Assembly: GCF_040081985.1 (NCBI RefSeq)
Contig: NZ_JBEBMH010000004.1
Location: 124,001-188,000, forward strand
DNA length: 64,000 nt
From: Kumtagia yinganensis
GTDB taxonomy: Bacteria > Pseudomonadota > Alphaproteobacteria > Rhizobiales > Rhizobiaceae
Direction: 5' to 3'
Part shown: positions 16,607-25,330 of the stretch, one piece after another
Layout: each line of letters starts with the position of its first letter
How positions within the stretch are numbered: position 1 is the first letter of the stretch
Notes under the pieces: model-generated
What the model saw: only the letters and a program-made list of their open reading frames with translations
The model's database searches: none
Told to the model about the DNA's origin: nothing
Position numbers and translations under genes: made by a program

Positions 16607-18199
16607 ATGACAACAGACACAACGCCGGTCTTCGACAAGGCCTTGCGGCTTCCCGCCGTGGCGCTGCTTTCGCTGGGTTTGACGGCCCCTCATGCGCTGG
16701 CCCAATCCATCCCCGTCCAACTCGGCCCCACGCCGCCCGAAGACGTCATGCCGTTGGCCGGCAAGGGGCTGGAGACCGCGCTGGCGGCGCTGCCCGGCTA
16801 TGTCGCGGAGACGATGCAACGCAGCAACGTGCCGGGTGTGGCGGTGGCCGTGGTGCATGGCGGCGAAACGGTGTTCGCCCAGGGTTTCGGCCTGCGCAAG
16901 ATCGGCGATCCCGCGCCGGTCGATCCGACCACCGTCTTCCAGGTCGCGTCGGTGTCGAAGTCGATCTCGGCGACGGTTGCGGCAATGCAGGTCGGCAAGG
17001 GCATCGTCGGCTGGAATGACGCCGTCTCCAGCCGCATGCCGGGGTTCGCGCTGAGCGACCCCTACGTGTCCGCCCACGCCACCATCGGCGATTTCTTCGC
17101 GCACCGCTCCGGCCTGCCGTTCGAGGCCGGCGACGACCTTGAGGACCTCGGTTTTTCGCGCGCCGACATCATTGCGCGGCTGTCGCAATTGCCGCTGGAT
17201 TCGTTCCGCGCCTCCTATCACTACGCCAATTTCGGCACGACGATCGCTGCCGAGGCGGTTGCCGCGGCGTCCGGGCAGTCCTGGGAAGATCTGGCGCAAA
17301 ATGTGCTCTACAAACCTCTGGGCATGACCTCGACCAGTTCACGCCACGCCGACTATCTGGCGCGGCCCAATCGCGCGGTGCTGCACGCGCTCGTCGACGG
17401 CCGGTTCCAGCCGCTCTACGACCGCGATCCGGATGCACAGGCACCGGCGGGAGGCGTGTCGTCGAACGTGCTCGATCTCGCCGAATGGCTGAAACTGCTG
17501 CTCGGCACGCGCGCCGGCGAACCCGTGATCGACGGAAAGGCGCTTCAGCCGGCAATCACCGCGCAGTCGTTCAGCGCGCCTGCGCATGCGGCTGACGCCC
17601 GCTCCGGCTTCTACGGCTACGGCTTCAATGTCGGCGTCCATCCCAACGGACGCACCGTGATGAGCCATTCCGGCGCCTTCCTGCTCGGTGCCGGCACCAA
17701 TTTCCAGATCCTGCCATCGGCGGATGTCGGCATCGTCGTCTTGACCAACGGCTCGCCGGTGGGCGCGGCGGAAGGCATTGCCGCTCAGTTCATGGACACG
17801 GTCCAGTACGGCGCGCCGATCCGCGATTGGTATGGTCTGTTCAACGGCATGATGATGGGCTTCTACAATCCCGAAGGCGACCTGGCGGGCCAGCAGCCGC
17901 CGGCCGATCCGAAACCCGCCGGGCCGCTTGCCGGCTACGCCGGCGAATACGGCAACGCCTATTACGGCCCGGCGCAGGTGACGGTCGACGGCGACCGCCT
18001 GACCCTGACGCTCGGGCCGGCCGGCAAGCGTTTTCCCCTGCAGCCATGGGATGGCGATACCTTCGCCATGATGCCGACCGGCGAGAACGCTCCGGCGGGC
18101 TCGAAGTCTTCCGTCCGCTTCGCCACGCAGAACGGCGCCGCGACGGGCCTCACCATCGACTTCTACAATGGCAACGGCCTGGGCACCTGGCAGCAATGA
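16607..18199 (+). CDS. Exported serine hydrolase (class C beta-lactamase / esterase family)
   Basis: A 530-residue protein with an N-terminal signal segment (LPAVALLSLGLTAPHALAQ, to about residue 33). The beta-lactamase/transpeptidase fold shows the SxxK motif in VASVSKSIS (about residue 110), the YxN motif in YHYANFGTT (about 205) and HSG in VMSHSGAFLLG (about 350). The last 100 residues form an additional beta-rich domain (after PAGPLAGYAGEYGNAYYGP), as in DUF3471-bearing relatives. Start at ATG 16607 has GGGGGTGAGG in front. Its stop TGA overlaps the ATG of the next gene (ATGA). Probably a periplasmic esterase or peptidase; resistance activity is not implied. Confidence 0.87.
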   Translation: MTTDTTPVFDKALRLPAVALLSLGLTAPHALAQSIPVQLGPTPPEDVMPLAGKGLETALAALPGYVAETMQRSNVPGVAVAVVHGGETVFAQGFGLRKIGDPAPVDPTTVFQVASVSKSISATVAAMQVGKGIVGWNDAVSSRMPGFALSDPYVSAHATIGDFFAHRSGLPFEAGDDLEDLGFSRADIIARLSQLPLDSFRASYHYANFGTTIAAEAVAAASGQSWEDLAQNVLYKPLGMTSTSSRHADYLARPNRAVLHALVDGRFQPLYDRDPDAQAPAGGVSSNVLDLAEWLKLLLGTRAGEPVIDGKALQPAITAQSFSAPAHAADARSGFYGYGFNVGVHPNGRTVMSHSGAFLLGAGTNFQILPSADVGIVVLTNGSPVGAAEGIAAQFMDTVQYGAPIRDWYGLFNGMMMGFYNPEGDLAGQQPPADPKPAGPLAGYAGEYGNAYYGPAQVTVDGDRLTLTLGPAGKRFPLQPWDGDTFAMMPTGENAPAGSKSSVRFATQNGAATGLTIDFYNGNGLGTWQQ

Positions 18200-19278
18200 G
18201 CGGCGTCAGGCCGGCCGCCGGTGCGCCGGTCCGTCCGGCGCCAATGGAACGCGGCGGCTATAACGAACGGTCGCGCCTTCAGGCCGGCGGCGGTGCGCAC
18301 GGACTGCCGGTGATCGCGCGGGCCTTCGAGCGGATGCCGCTCGGCGACGGACCGCTCACCATCGCCGACTATGGCTGCGCGCAGGGCCGCAATTCGCTTG
18401 CCCCGATAAGCGCCACCATTGCTGAAATCCGCGCCAGGCTGGGCGTCGATGCTCCCGTCTCGGTCGTCCACACCGACCAGCCGGACAATGATTTCGCGAC
18501 GCTTTTCGCCTTGCTGCGCGACAGCGAGGACAGCTATCTCCGCGAACCCAACGTCTTCGCCTCGGCGGTCGGCCGCTCCTTCTACGAGCAGGTGCTGCCT
18601 TCCGAATCCGTCACCTTCGGCTGGTGTTCCTATGCCATCCACTGGCTGAGCGGCGCGCCTGTCGCGAGCGCCGGCCACATCTGGGGCCGGCTTACGACGG
18701 GAGAAATCCGCCGGGCCTTCGAGCGACGCTCGGCCGACGACTGGCGGATGTTCCTGACCCACCGCGCGGCGGAACTTCAGCCCGGGGGCTGCCTAGTGGT
18801 GGTCCAGCCCAGCATGCCCGGACACGAACCGTCGACCTTTCCTATGCTGATGGGATGGGCACAGGCCGAACTCGACGCCATGGCCGAGGACGGCACGCTG
18901 CGCCGGAGCGAGGCAGCCCGCATGACGGTGCTCTGCTACGAGCGTTACCCCGCCGACGTGCGCGCGCCGTTCGCGGACGGGGATTTTCGCGGTCTCGTGC
19001 TGGTCGAGGATTTTCTCAACGACCTGCCCGATCCGTTCTGGGGAGCCTATCAGGCGACCGGCGATGCGGAGACGCTCGCCGACAAATATGTCGGCTTCTT
19101 CCAGGCGCCGTTCCGGCCGTCGCTGCTGGCCGCGCTCGACCCCGACCGTGACGCCGGGTTCCGCAAAGCCTTTTCCGACCGGCTCGAAACCGGCCTTCGC
19201 AACCGCATCCTCGCGGAACCGCAGCCGCTGATGACGCCGCTCGCCGTGCATGTCTCGCTGATCCAGAAACAGATTTAG
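18196..19278 (+). CDS. SAM-dependent carboxyl methyltransferase, SABATH-like
   Basis: A 360-residue protein. The N-terminal part has MERGGYNERSRLQAGG (from residue 17), then the SAM-binding strand-loop TIADYGCAQGRNSLAPI (about residues 55-72), an acidic segment VVHTDQPDNDFATLF, and FGWCSYAIHWLSGAP (about 140), very similar in layout to plant SABATH methyltransferases, which transfer a methyl group from SAM to small-molecule carboxyl groups. The ATG overlaps the serine hydrolase stop by 4 bases, so they are translationally coupled. An alternative ATG lies at 18244. The acceptor may be an acid handled by the neighbouring acyl-CoA ligase; this is inference. Confidence 0.75.
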   Translation: MSGVRPAAGAPVRPAPMERGGYNERSRLQAGGGAHGLPVIARAFERMPLGDGPLTIADYGCAQGRNSLAPISATIAEIRARLGVDAPVSVVHTDQPDNDFATLFALLRDSEDSYLREPNVFASAVGRSFYEQVLPSESVTFGWCSYAIHWLSGAPVASAGHIWGRLTTGEIRRAFERRSADDWRMFLTHRAAELQPGGCLVVVQPSMPGHEPSTFPMLMGWAQAELDAMAEDGTLRRSEAARMTVLCYERYPADVRAPFADGDFRGLVLVEDFLNDLPDPFWGAYQATGDAETLADKYVGFFQAPFRPSLLAALDPDRDAGFRKAFSDRLETGLRNRILAEPQPLMTPLAVHVSLIQKQI

Positions 19279-19293
19279 GCGGCTTCCCACGCT

Positions 19294-20220
19294 CTATCGG
19301 TATCCGGTGGCGTCAGCCGGCTTTCCAGCATCCTGGACTTCGACGACGTAGCGCCATGCGTCTGGCCGCGAGCCGTCGAGGTCGGTGAAGCCGTAGACCT
19401 TTGCCAGGCCGCCGCTCGACAATGACTGGCCGTTCCAGCGCGCGCGGTCGGGATCGGCCGCCAGCGCCGCGATCGCGCGGCCAACGAAACGCGGCGTCTC
19501 CGAGATGATGAAATGCGGCTCGATCTTCGTCCCCTCGCGCCAATTGTCCTCGCGCACCCCGTAATGTTCCAGCATCATTTCCGAACGCAGCCAGCCGGGC
19601 GTGATCGACACCGAAGTCGCTCCGTGCCGCGCCAGATCTTTGGCATGTGCCCACGCCATGCGGTTCACCGAAGTTTTCGCGAGATCGTAGAAGGGCGACA
19701 AGCGGTAATGATCTGAATTGTACTCGGCCGTGCCGTCGGTTACCTCGACCAGCAGCCCGCCCGGCCGTTCGATCATCAGCGGCAACGCAAAATGCGCGGT
19801 GATCAGATGGGTGTCGACGCCAAGCCGCAACAACCGCAGGCCGTTTTCCAGATCGTGGTCCCAGACCGGCTTGTTCCACTCGAACAGCATTTCGCCGCCC
19901 CAGACGTCGTTGACCAGAATGTCCAGCCGACCCTGCTCCGTGCGGATGCGCTCCACGAGTTCGCGAACCTCGTCCGGCACAAGATGGTCGACCCGCATGG
20001 CGATGCCCTTGCCGCCGGCAGCCGTGAGAAGTTCCCCCGTCTCCTCGATGGTCTCCGGCCGTTTGTATTCCGACTGCCGATGGCGCGTCGTGCGCCCGGT
20101 CACGTAGACCGTAGCTCCAGCCGCGCCGAGTTCCACCGCGATGCCCCTGCCTGCCCCGCGCGTCGCACCGGCGACGAGGGCGACTTTTCTATCCAGCGGC
20201 CGTTTGCTTTCGCTTGCCAT
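19294..20220 (-). CDS. SDR family NAD(P)-dependent oxidoreductase
   Basis: A 308-residue classical short-chain dehydrogenase. The cofactor loop GATRGAGRG is near residue 18, the Asn-containing strand DILVNDVWGG near 95, and a YxxxK-like region YDLAKTSVNRMAWAHAKDLA near 175. The start ATG at 20220 has CGGGAG seven bases ahead; the ATG at 20235 is too close to its own ribosome site. The gene is divergent from a TetR regulator and an inverted repeat lies between them, so the TetR protein probably represses it. Substrate unknown. Confidence 0.87.
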   Translation of the reverse strand: MASESKRPLDRKVALVAGATRGAGRGIAVELGAAGATVYVTGRTTRHRQSEYKRPETIEETGELLTAAGGKGIAMRVDHLVPDEVRELVERIRTEQGRLDILVNDVWGGEMLFEWNKPVWDHDLENGLRLLRLGVDTHLITAHFALPLMIERPGGLLVEVTDGTAEYNSDHYRLSPFYDLAKTSVNRMAWAHAKDLARHGATSVSITPGWLRSEMMLEHYGVREDNWREGTKIEPHFIISETPRFVGRAIAALAADPDRARWNGQSLSSGGLAKVYGFTDLDGSRPDAWRYVVEVQDAGKPADATGYR

Positions 20221-20274
20221 CGTTTTCTCCCGCATCTCCCGAGTCGCCTCTGGCTATCGGCGTCAGAATTATTT

Positions 20275-20294
20275 ATAAACAATCGTTCGTTTAT
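20275..20294. promoter_or_regulatory. Inverted repeat between SDR and tetR genes
   Basis: ataaac (20275-20280) and gtttat (20289-20294) flank an AT-rich centre aatcgttc, giving an interrupted palindrome in the 88-base divergent promoter. Its position and shape fit an operator for the adjacent TetR-family protein. Confidence 0.55.
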
Positions 20295-20308
20295 GAATCG
20301 GAGTCAAG

Positions 20309-20890
20309 ATGCCACGCAAGAAGGTCCTGCCAGACGACCGCGTGCTCGATGCGGCGCTCGAGATGCTCCACGGCAGCGGCCCGGAAGCACTGACCTTCGC
20401 GGCGCTCGCGAAAGCCAGCGGGCTTTCCGGCGCAACGCTCGTGCAACGCTTCGGCAGCAAGGACCGGCTCAAGCAGGCCGCGCTGCTGCGGGCTTGGGAC
20501 ACGCTTGACGAAAAGACCGCGCGGCTCGACGCCGAAATGCCGAAAACGCCCGATGGCGCCATCGCCCTGCTGGTCGCGCTCTCCGGCAGCTATGGCGGCA
20601 TCGAAGCCTATGCCGAGGGGCTGATGGTGCTGCGCGAGGATTTTCGCGACCCGGTTTTGCGGGCGCGCGGCGCCGCTTGGAAAATCACGCTATGCAAGGC
20701 GCTCGACGCCTGTTTCGCGAAAACCCAAGGCACGCCGGAAGGCATCGGCCTGCTGATGGCCTCGCACTGGCAGGGATCGTTGCTGTGGTGGGGTTTTGGA
20801 CCCGACTGGCCTGTGCAGGATTTCGTCGCCGACAGTTTGAAGGGCTTCGTGGCGGCGATGATCGAGCCGGCAGCGTCGAGCAAGCAATAA
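20309..20890 (+). CDS. TetR/AcrR family transcriptional regulator
   Basis: A 193-residue repressor. The N-terminal helix-turn-helix spans about residues 8-53 (VLDAALEMLHGSGPEALTF, then LAKASGLSGATLVQRFGSKDRL). The C-terminal ligand-binding domain contains GLLMASHWQGSLLWWGFGPDW, aromatic-rich, suggesting a hydrophobic ligand. It faces the SDR gene across an operator-like inverted repeat and likely controls that gene and itself. Confidence 0.88.
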   Translation: MPRKKVLPDDRVLDAALEMLHGSGPEALTFAALAKASGLSGATLVQRFGSKDRLKQAALLRAWDTLDEKTARLDAEMPKTPDGAIALLVALSGSYGGIEAYAEGLMVLREDFRDPVLRARGAAWKITLCKALDACFAKTQGTPEGIGLLMASHWQGSLLWWGFGPDWPVQDFVADSLKGFVAAMIEPAASSKQ

Positions 20891-20959
20891 TTCTGGAGGC
20901 CTCGCCTTCACCTCCCCGCCGTCTTATGGTTTCCGCGGGACACGTCCGCCGGGGGAAAT

Positions 20960-21844
20960 ATGGCTGAGGAAATCGACGCAATAAGAACGCTGCTCACGTC
21001 GCAGCCCAGGCCGGCAAGCCTGGCGGAGCGGCGGCAGCGGCTGGACTCGGTGGCATCGGTCTATGGCGTCGCGCCGGATATACAGTTCCGGCCCGAGACT
21101 GTCGGAGGATGCGAGGCGGAATGGTCGCTTGCGCCGGGCAGCGACCCATCGAAAGTCCTGCTCTATTTTCACGGCGGCGGCTATTGCTCCGGTTCGATCA
21201 CAAGCCATCGGAGCATGGTCAGCGAGATCGGCCGCGCGGCAAAAGTGCGCACGCTGGCGCTGGCCTACCGGCTGGCGCCGGAAAATCCGTTCCCAGCGGC
21301 GCTGGACGATGCAACGGCCGCCTTCGAATTTCTGCTTGGCCAAGACATCGCCCCGAACCGCATCGCCATCGGCGGCGACAGTGCCGGGGGCGGCCTGTCA
21401 CTGGCTCTGATGCAGCGGCTGCGCGACAAGAAAAACCCGCTGCCGGCCGCTGCATGGCTGGTCTCGCCCTGGGTCGACCTGCAAATGACTGGGGCAACCC
21501 TCGACAGCAAAACGGCCATCGATCCGCTCATCCATCGAGACTATCTGGAGCAGCTCGCCGCCAACTACCTCGCCGGCCACGACCCGCGCGACCCGCTGGT
21601 CTCGCCGCTCTACGCCGACGTTTCCGGCCTGCCGCCGGTACTGGTTCAGGTCGGATCGGCCGAGACGCTGCTCGACGACGCGGTGCGGATCGCCGGAAAA
21701 CTCGGCGCAGCGGATGTGCCGGCGACGCTGGAGATCTGGCCTCATATGATCCACGCCTGGCATCTGTGGTCGGCAAAACTCACGGCGGGACGGCAGGCGA
21801 CGCAATCGGCCGGGCGTTTCATCGCCGAGGCGCTGAGCGGCTGA
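20960..21844 (+). CDS. Alpha/beta hydrolase, hormone-sensitive-lipase family
   Basis: A 294-residue esterase. The oxyanion motif HGGGYCSGS is near residue 72, the nucleophile elbow GDSAGGGLS near 137, and the acid and histidine are in SAETLLDDA and HMIHAWHLW near the C-terminus. Length and motif order match the hormone-sensitive-lipase-like carboxylesterases. A GGGGGAAAT ribosome site precedes the ATG. It lies 70 bases after the tetR gene on the same strand and may share regulation. Confidence 0.88.
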   Translation: MAEEIDAIRTLLTSQPRPASLAERRQRLDSVASVYGVAPDIQFRPETVGGCEAEWSLAPGSDPSKVLLYFHGGGYCSGSITSHRSMVSEIGRAAKVRTLALAYRLAPENPFPAALDDATAAFEFLLGQDIAPNRIAIGGDSAGGGLSLALMQRLRDKKNPLPAAAWLVSPWVDLQMTGATLDSKTAIDPLIHRDYLEQLAANYLAGHDPRDPLVSPLYADVSGLPPVLVQVGSAETLLDDAVRIAGKLGAADVPATLEIWPHMIHAWHLWSAKLTAGRQATQSAGRFIAEALSG

Positions 21845-21874
21845 TTTATTTGGCCTTGTGTCGTCGAGGCGTGG

Positions 21875-22582
21875 CTATCGTCGGTTCTCCGCCGCCTCGC
21901 CCGGAACGCCGTGAGGTTCGAGCGCAAAAACCCAGGCAGGAGTCCGCGCCGCGCCATCGCCGAAGTCGGGCACGTCATAGTGCGCGACAGCGCGAAGCCG
22001 ATGGCTCGGCAGCGGAGCGCGGCCGGGATCGCCGACCAGCACGTAAATACCGGCGGCAAGACATCGGTCCAGAAACGTGAGCATCGGCTTGGCGACGGCC
22101 TCGTCATAAAACACGTCGCCCGCCAGCACGACGTCGACGGCCGGCGGCGGGTCGTCCAGCACGTCGCCTTCGATCAACTCGACCGCTACGCCGTTTTCAA
22201 CCGCATTGAGCCCGATGGCGACACGCGCATGGGCGTCCGTCTCGGCGGAGAACACGCTTGCCGCGCCGGCTTTCGCTGCCGCGATGCCGACCAGCCCGGA
22301 CCCCGCGCCGAGATCGAGCACACGCCGGCCCATCACGGTTTCGGGTTTGTCCAGAACGTGCCGGGCAAGAGCCAGCCCACCAGCCCAGGCATAGGCCCAG
22401 TAGGGCGGTCTCCCCTGCCCGCCCGCTTTTGCAAGCCGCCACAGGCCGCTCGCCGGCGTCGCCGTATAGAGCCTGATTCCGGCCAGCCCGGCCACCCTCG
22501 CGACGCGCATCTTCTCGCGGATGAAACGCTCGCCGCTTACCTCGAGGCTGGAGCGGATTGGAGGCAAACGGGCTGTCTTCAT
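21875..22582 (-). CDS. Class I SAM-dependent methyltransferase (ETFB-lysine / nicotinamide-N-methylase-like)
   Basis: A 235-residue methyltransferase. The segment PPYWAYAWAGGLALARHVLD (about residue 60) followed by the SAM motif VLDLGAGSGLVGIAAAKAG (about 90), the acidic strand SAETDAH, and VVLAGDVFYDE are characteristic of the protein-lysine methyltransferase group related to electron-transfer-flavoprotein-beta and ribosomal L11 methyltransferases. The target is not known. A start at the internal ATG (residue 25) is possible. Single gene, tail-to-tail with the preceding hydrolase. Confidence 0.8.
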   Translation of the reverse strand: MKTARLPPIRSSLEVSGERFIREKMRVARVAGLAGIRLYTATPASGLWRLAKAGGQGRPPYWAYAWAGGLALARHVLDKPETVMGRRVLDLGAGSGLVGIAAAKAGAASVFSAETDAHARVAIGLNAVENGVAVELIEGDVLDDPPPAVDVVLAGDVFYDEAVAKPMLTFLDRCLAAGIYVLVGDPGRAPLPSHRLRAVAHYDVPDFGDGAARTPAWVFALEPHGVPGEAAENRR

Positions 22583-22617
22583 GGAAAGCTTTCGACGATT
22601 GGCTTTGCAGCCACGAC

Positions 22618-22700
22618 CTCCCTCATCCTGAGGTGCGAGCCCGTACAGCGGCAGATCGGTGAGCGATAACGCTGAAGGGCGAGCCTCGAAGGACGCACCA
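22618..22700. repeat. Dispersed intergenic repeat, copy 1
   Basis: Starts with cctcatcctgaggtgcgagc and ends with gcgagcctcgaaggacgcac. A diverged copy is at 53906-53985. Such blocks are widespread in Rhizobiales intergenic regions; function unknown. Here it lies between the HAD phosphatase and the methyltransferase genes. Confidence 0.6.
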
Positions 22701-22706
22701 TCCCGC

Positions 22707-23414
22707 CTACCGCGCCGCCAAAAACTCCGGCAGCTCTGCGATGGAGTTCAGCACCACGTCGGCGATCGGTTCGAGACTCTCGCGCGTGCCGGTGCCGGAC
22801 AGCACCGCCACCGCAAGCCCTGCCCCAGCGGCATGCGCCATTTCGAGGTCGTGGCGGTTGTCGCCCACCATGGCGACCTGCGAGGGTTTCAGACCGGTCA
22901 GGTCGCAGAAGGCGTGCACGGCATCCGGCGCCGGTTTCGGATTGGCGACGCCGTCATATCCGTAAGCCGCGTCGAACATTTGCGCGACACCCAGCGCCAG
23001 CAGCGTCTTTTCCGCCCCGCCGGTGGAGTCGTTGGTAGCTACCCCCAGCCGGAAGCCGGCCGCATGAAGGGCTGCGATCGCCTCCTGGCTGCCAGGCAGC
23101 GGCACGGACTGCGCCGCGCCCTCTTCCGCCGTGAACCGGTCGAAGCCGACGGTCATGACGGCACGTTCGGCCGGCGGCACATGGGGATACCACAGCGCCA
23201 CGATGTCGGCGTTGGCGCCGGCTGCGAACACCGAGTCCGCCCGAAAACAGTGGCGCTCGAAATCGTAGCCGGCGACAGTCATCAGCGCGTCCGCCTTCGC
23301 GCGGTCACCGCCCGCCGCCTGCAAGGCCAGCCTGTCGCCGATGGCGAACCACGTCGCCTGGAAGTCGACCAGCGTCCCGTCCTTGTCGAACAGGATTCCC
23401 CGAATGTCATTCAA
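22707..23414 (-). CDS. HAD-family phosphatase (phosphoglycolate phosphatase-like)
   Basis: A 235-residue haloacid-dehalogenase-type phosphatase. Motif I is FDKDGTLVDF (about residues 8-17, both aspartates present), motif II is GVATNDSTG (about 120), and motif IV is VAMVGDNRHDLEMAHAAGAG (about 185). The cap sits between motifs I and II. It probably dephosphorylates a small phosphate ester such as 2-phosphoglycolate. The gene starts 6 bases after pgi and belongs to that operon. Confidence 0.87.
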   Translation of the reverse strand: MNDIRGILFDKDGTLVDFQATWFAIGDRLALQAAGGDRAKADALMTVAGYDFERHCFRADSVFAAGANADIVALWYPHVPPAERAVMTVGFDRFTAEEGAAQSVPLPGSQEAIAALHAAGFRLGVATNDSTGGAEKTLLALGVAQMFDAAYGYDGVANPKPAPDAVHAFCDLTGLKPSQVAMVGDNRHDLEMAHAAGAGLAVAVLSGTGTRESLEPIADVVLNSIAELPEFLAAR

Positions 23415-23420
23415 GATGGC

Positions 23421-25061
23421 TTACCCTTCCCGTCTCAGCCTGTGGATATGCGCCACAAGCCCGGCGGTCGAAGCATCACCGGCGGCATGGGTTTTGCCCT
23501 CCACGACAGGCAGCAACGCGGTGGCCAGTTCCTTGCCCAATTCCACGCCCCACTGGTCGAACGAGTTGATGTCGAACAGCGCGCCCTCGACGAACACACG
23601 GTGCTCGTAGAGCGCGATCAGCCGGCCCAGCGTGCGGGGGTCGAGGACCTTGTAGAGGATGGTCACCGACGGCCGGTTGCCGGTGAAGACACGGTGCGGC
23701 GCGATCCTGTCCACCTCGTCCGCCTTCATGCCCTTGCCCAGCATCTGGATCTTGGCTTCCTCCAGGGTCCGGCCCTTCATCAGCGCCTCCGACTGCGCCA
23801 GGCAGTTGGAAAGCAGCAGGTCGTGATGATGCTTCAATTCCGGCTCGTGGCCCTCGGCGGCGGCCAGGAATTCGACCGGGATGAAATCCGTGCCCTGATG
23901 CAGCAACTGGAAGAAGGCGTGCTGGCCGTTGGTGCCGGGCTCGCCCCACACCAGCGGGCCGGTCGGCGTCGCGGCCTTGGCGCCGTCAAGCATCACGCCC
24001 TTGCCGTTGGACTCCATGTCGAGCTGCTGCAGATAGGCGGGCAGCCGCGACAAATGCTGGTCGTAGGGAATGACGGCGCGGGCCGGATAGCCGCAGACGA
24101 CGCGGTGCCAGTAGCCGACCAGCCCCATGACAGCCGGAATGTTTTCCAGCAGCGGGGCGGTGCGGAAATGCTCGTCCATCTCATGCGCGCCCGCGAGAAA
24201 CGCGCGGAAATTCTCGGCGCCTATGGCAATCATGATCGGCAGGCCGATCGCGCCCCACAGCGAATAGCGGCCGCCCACCCAATCCCAGAAGCCGAACACC
24301 CGGTCGGGCGCGATGCCGAAGGCCGCCACCTTCTCCAGCGCGGTCGACACGGCGCAGAAATGTTTTGCGGTCGCCGCCTCGCCGAGGGCCGCCGCCATCC
24401 ATTTGCGCGCCGTCTCGGCATTGGTCATGGTCTCCACCGTGGTGAAGGTCTTCGAGGCGACGATGAACAGCGTCGTTTCCGGCGAAAGACCCTTCAGCGT
24501 GTCGTGCATATGCGCGCCGTCGATGTTCGACACGAAATGCGAGCGCGGCCCGTCGTGATAAGGCGCCAGCGCCAGCGTCGCCATCACCGGGCCCAAGTCC
24601 GAGCCGCCGATGCCGATATTGACCACGTCGGTGATTTTCTTGCCCGTCGCGCCGGTCGCCGAACCATCGCGCACCGCGCCGGCAAAACGCGCCATGGCGT
24701 CCAGCACCGCATGCACCTCGGGCATGACGTTCTCGCCGTCGACCATGACGGTCGTGCCTGCCGGGTTGCGCAGCGCCGTATGCAGCACGGCGCGGTTCTC
24801 GGTGATGTTGATCTTCTCGCCCGCAAACATCGCGGCGCGGCGCAGGTCGACCTTTGCCGCCTTGGCCAGCGCCTCCAGCAGCCGCATGGTCTCGGCGTCG
24901 ACCGCGCATTTCGACCAGTCGAGCATCAGGTCGCCATCGGTCAGCGAAAACGCGCCGAAACGGCCGGGATCGTCTGCAAATGCTTTTCGCATGTCGGCGG
25001 GAGAACTTTTCTGGTGGGCTTTCAGCGCGTCGAGCGCGCTTTTCACGGCAGTGCTGGTCAC
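23421..25061 (-). CDS. pgi: Glucose-6-phosphate isomerase
   Basis: A 546-residue enzyme interconverting glucose 6-phosphate and fructose 6-phosphate in glycolysis, gluconeogenesis and the Entner-Doudoroff cycle. Signatures present: VNIGIGGSDLGP (about residue 150), SKTFTTVETMTNAETA, the phosphate/active-site block SNGKG preceded by LQQLDME, WGEPGTNGQHAFFQLLHQG, and FDQWGVELGK near the end. The GTG at 25061 is preferred: it gives the usual family length and has CCGGAG seven bases ahead; a longer frame to 25118 would add 19 residues. The HAD phosphatase follows with a 6-base gap. Confidence 0.95.
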   Translation of the reverse strand: MTSTAVKSALDALKAHQKSSPADMRKAFADDPGRFGAFSLTDGDLMLDWSKCAVDAETMRLLEALAKAAKVDLRRAAMFAGEKINITENRAVLHTALRNPAGTTVMVDGENVMPEVHAVLDAMARFAGAVRDGSATGATGKKITDVVNIGIGGSDLGPVMATLALAPYHDGPRSHFVSNIDGAHMHDTLKGLSPETTLFIVASKTFTTVETMTNAETARKWMAAALGEAATAKHFCAVSTALEKVAAFGIAPDRVFGFWDWVGGRYSLWGAIGLPIMIAIGAENFRAFLAGAHEMDEHFRTAPLLENIPAVMGLVGYWHRVVCGYPARAVIPYDQHLSRLPAYLQQLDMESNGKGVMLDGAKAATPTGPLVWGEPGTNGQHAFFQLLHQGTDFIPVEFLAAAEGHEPELKHHHDLLLSNCLAQSEALMKGRTLEEAKIQMLGKGMKADEVDRIAPHRVFTGNRPSVTILYKVLDPRTLGRLIALYEHRVFVEGALFDINSFDQWGVELGKELATALLPVVEGKTHAAGDASTAGLVAHIHRLRREG

Positions 25062-25261
25062 GGCGGTACTCCGGTTGCTCGCGGGGTGCGGAGAGGGGTC
25101 TTGGCCAAGACCTAGCACGCCTTGCGCCGCCAGGGGAAAGTTTTGCTCGAATGATTCAATCGATTAGTATCACGAGCCCGACCTCGGCCATCTCTGGCCC
25201 GACCTCCAAGCATCACTGGCACAAATCCTTGCAATCAGAATTATTGATTGGCGCAAACCGT

Positions 25262-25289
25262 TGGACCAGGAATAGCATTCTCTGGTCCA
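25262..25289. promoter_or_regulatory. Inverted repeat upstream of the MocR gene
   Basis: tggaccag (25262-25269) and ctggtcca (25282-25289) are perfect 8-base inverted arms separated by 12 bases, ending 41 bases before the MocR start. It is a good candidate for autoregulation by the adjacent MocR protein. It lies in the 269-base divergent region between pgi and this gene. Confidence 0.55.
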
Positions 25290-25330
25290 GAAAAAGAGAT
25301 GAAATCGATTCCAGCTTCGAGGAACGCCCG

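Noticed and set aside
16607..18199. Serine hydrolase as an antibiotic-resistance beta-lactamase
   Set aside because: Motifs fit the wider esterase/peptidase family with an extra C-terminal domain; nothing points to beta-lactam hydrolysis.
22659..25115. 818-codon plus-strand open frame
   Set aside because: Antisense to pgi and the HAD phosphatase, whose motifs are complete on the minus strand.
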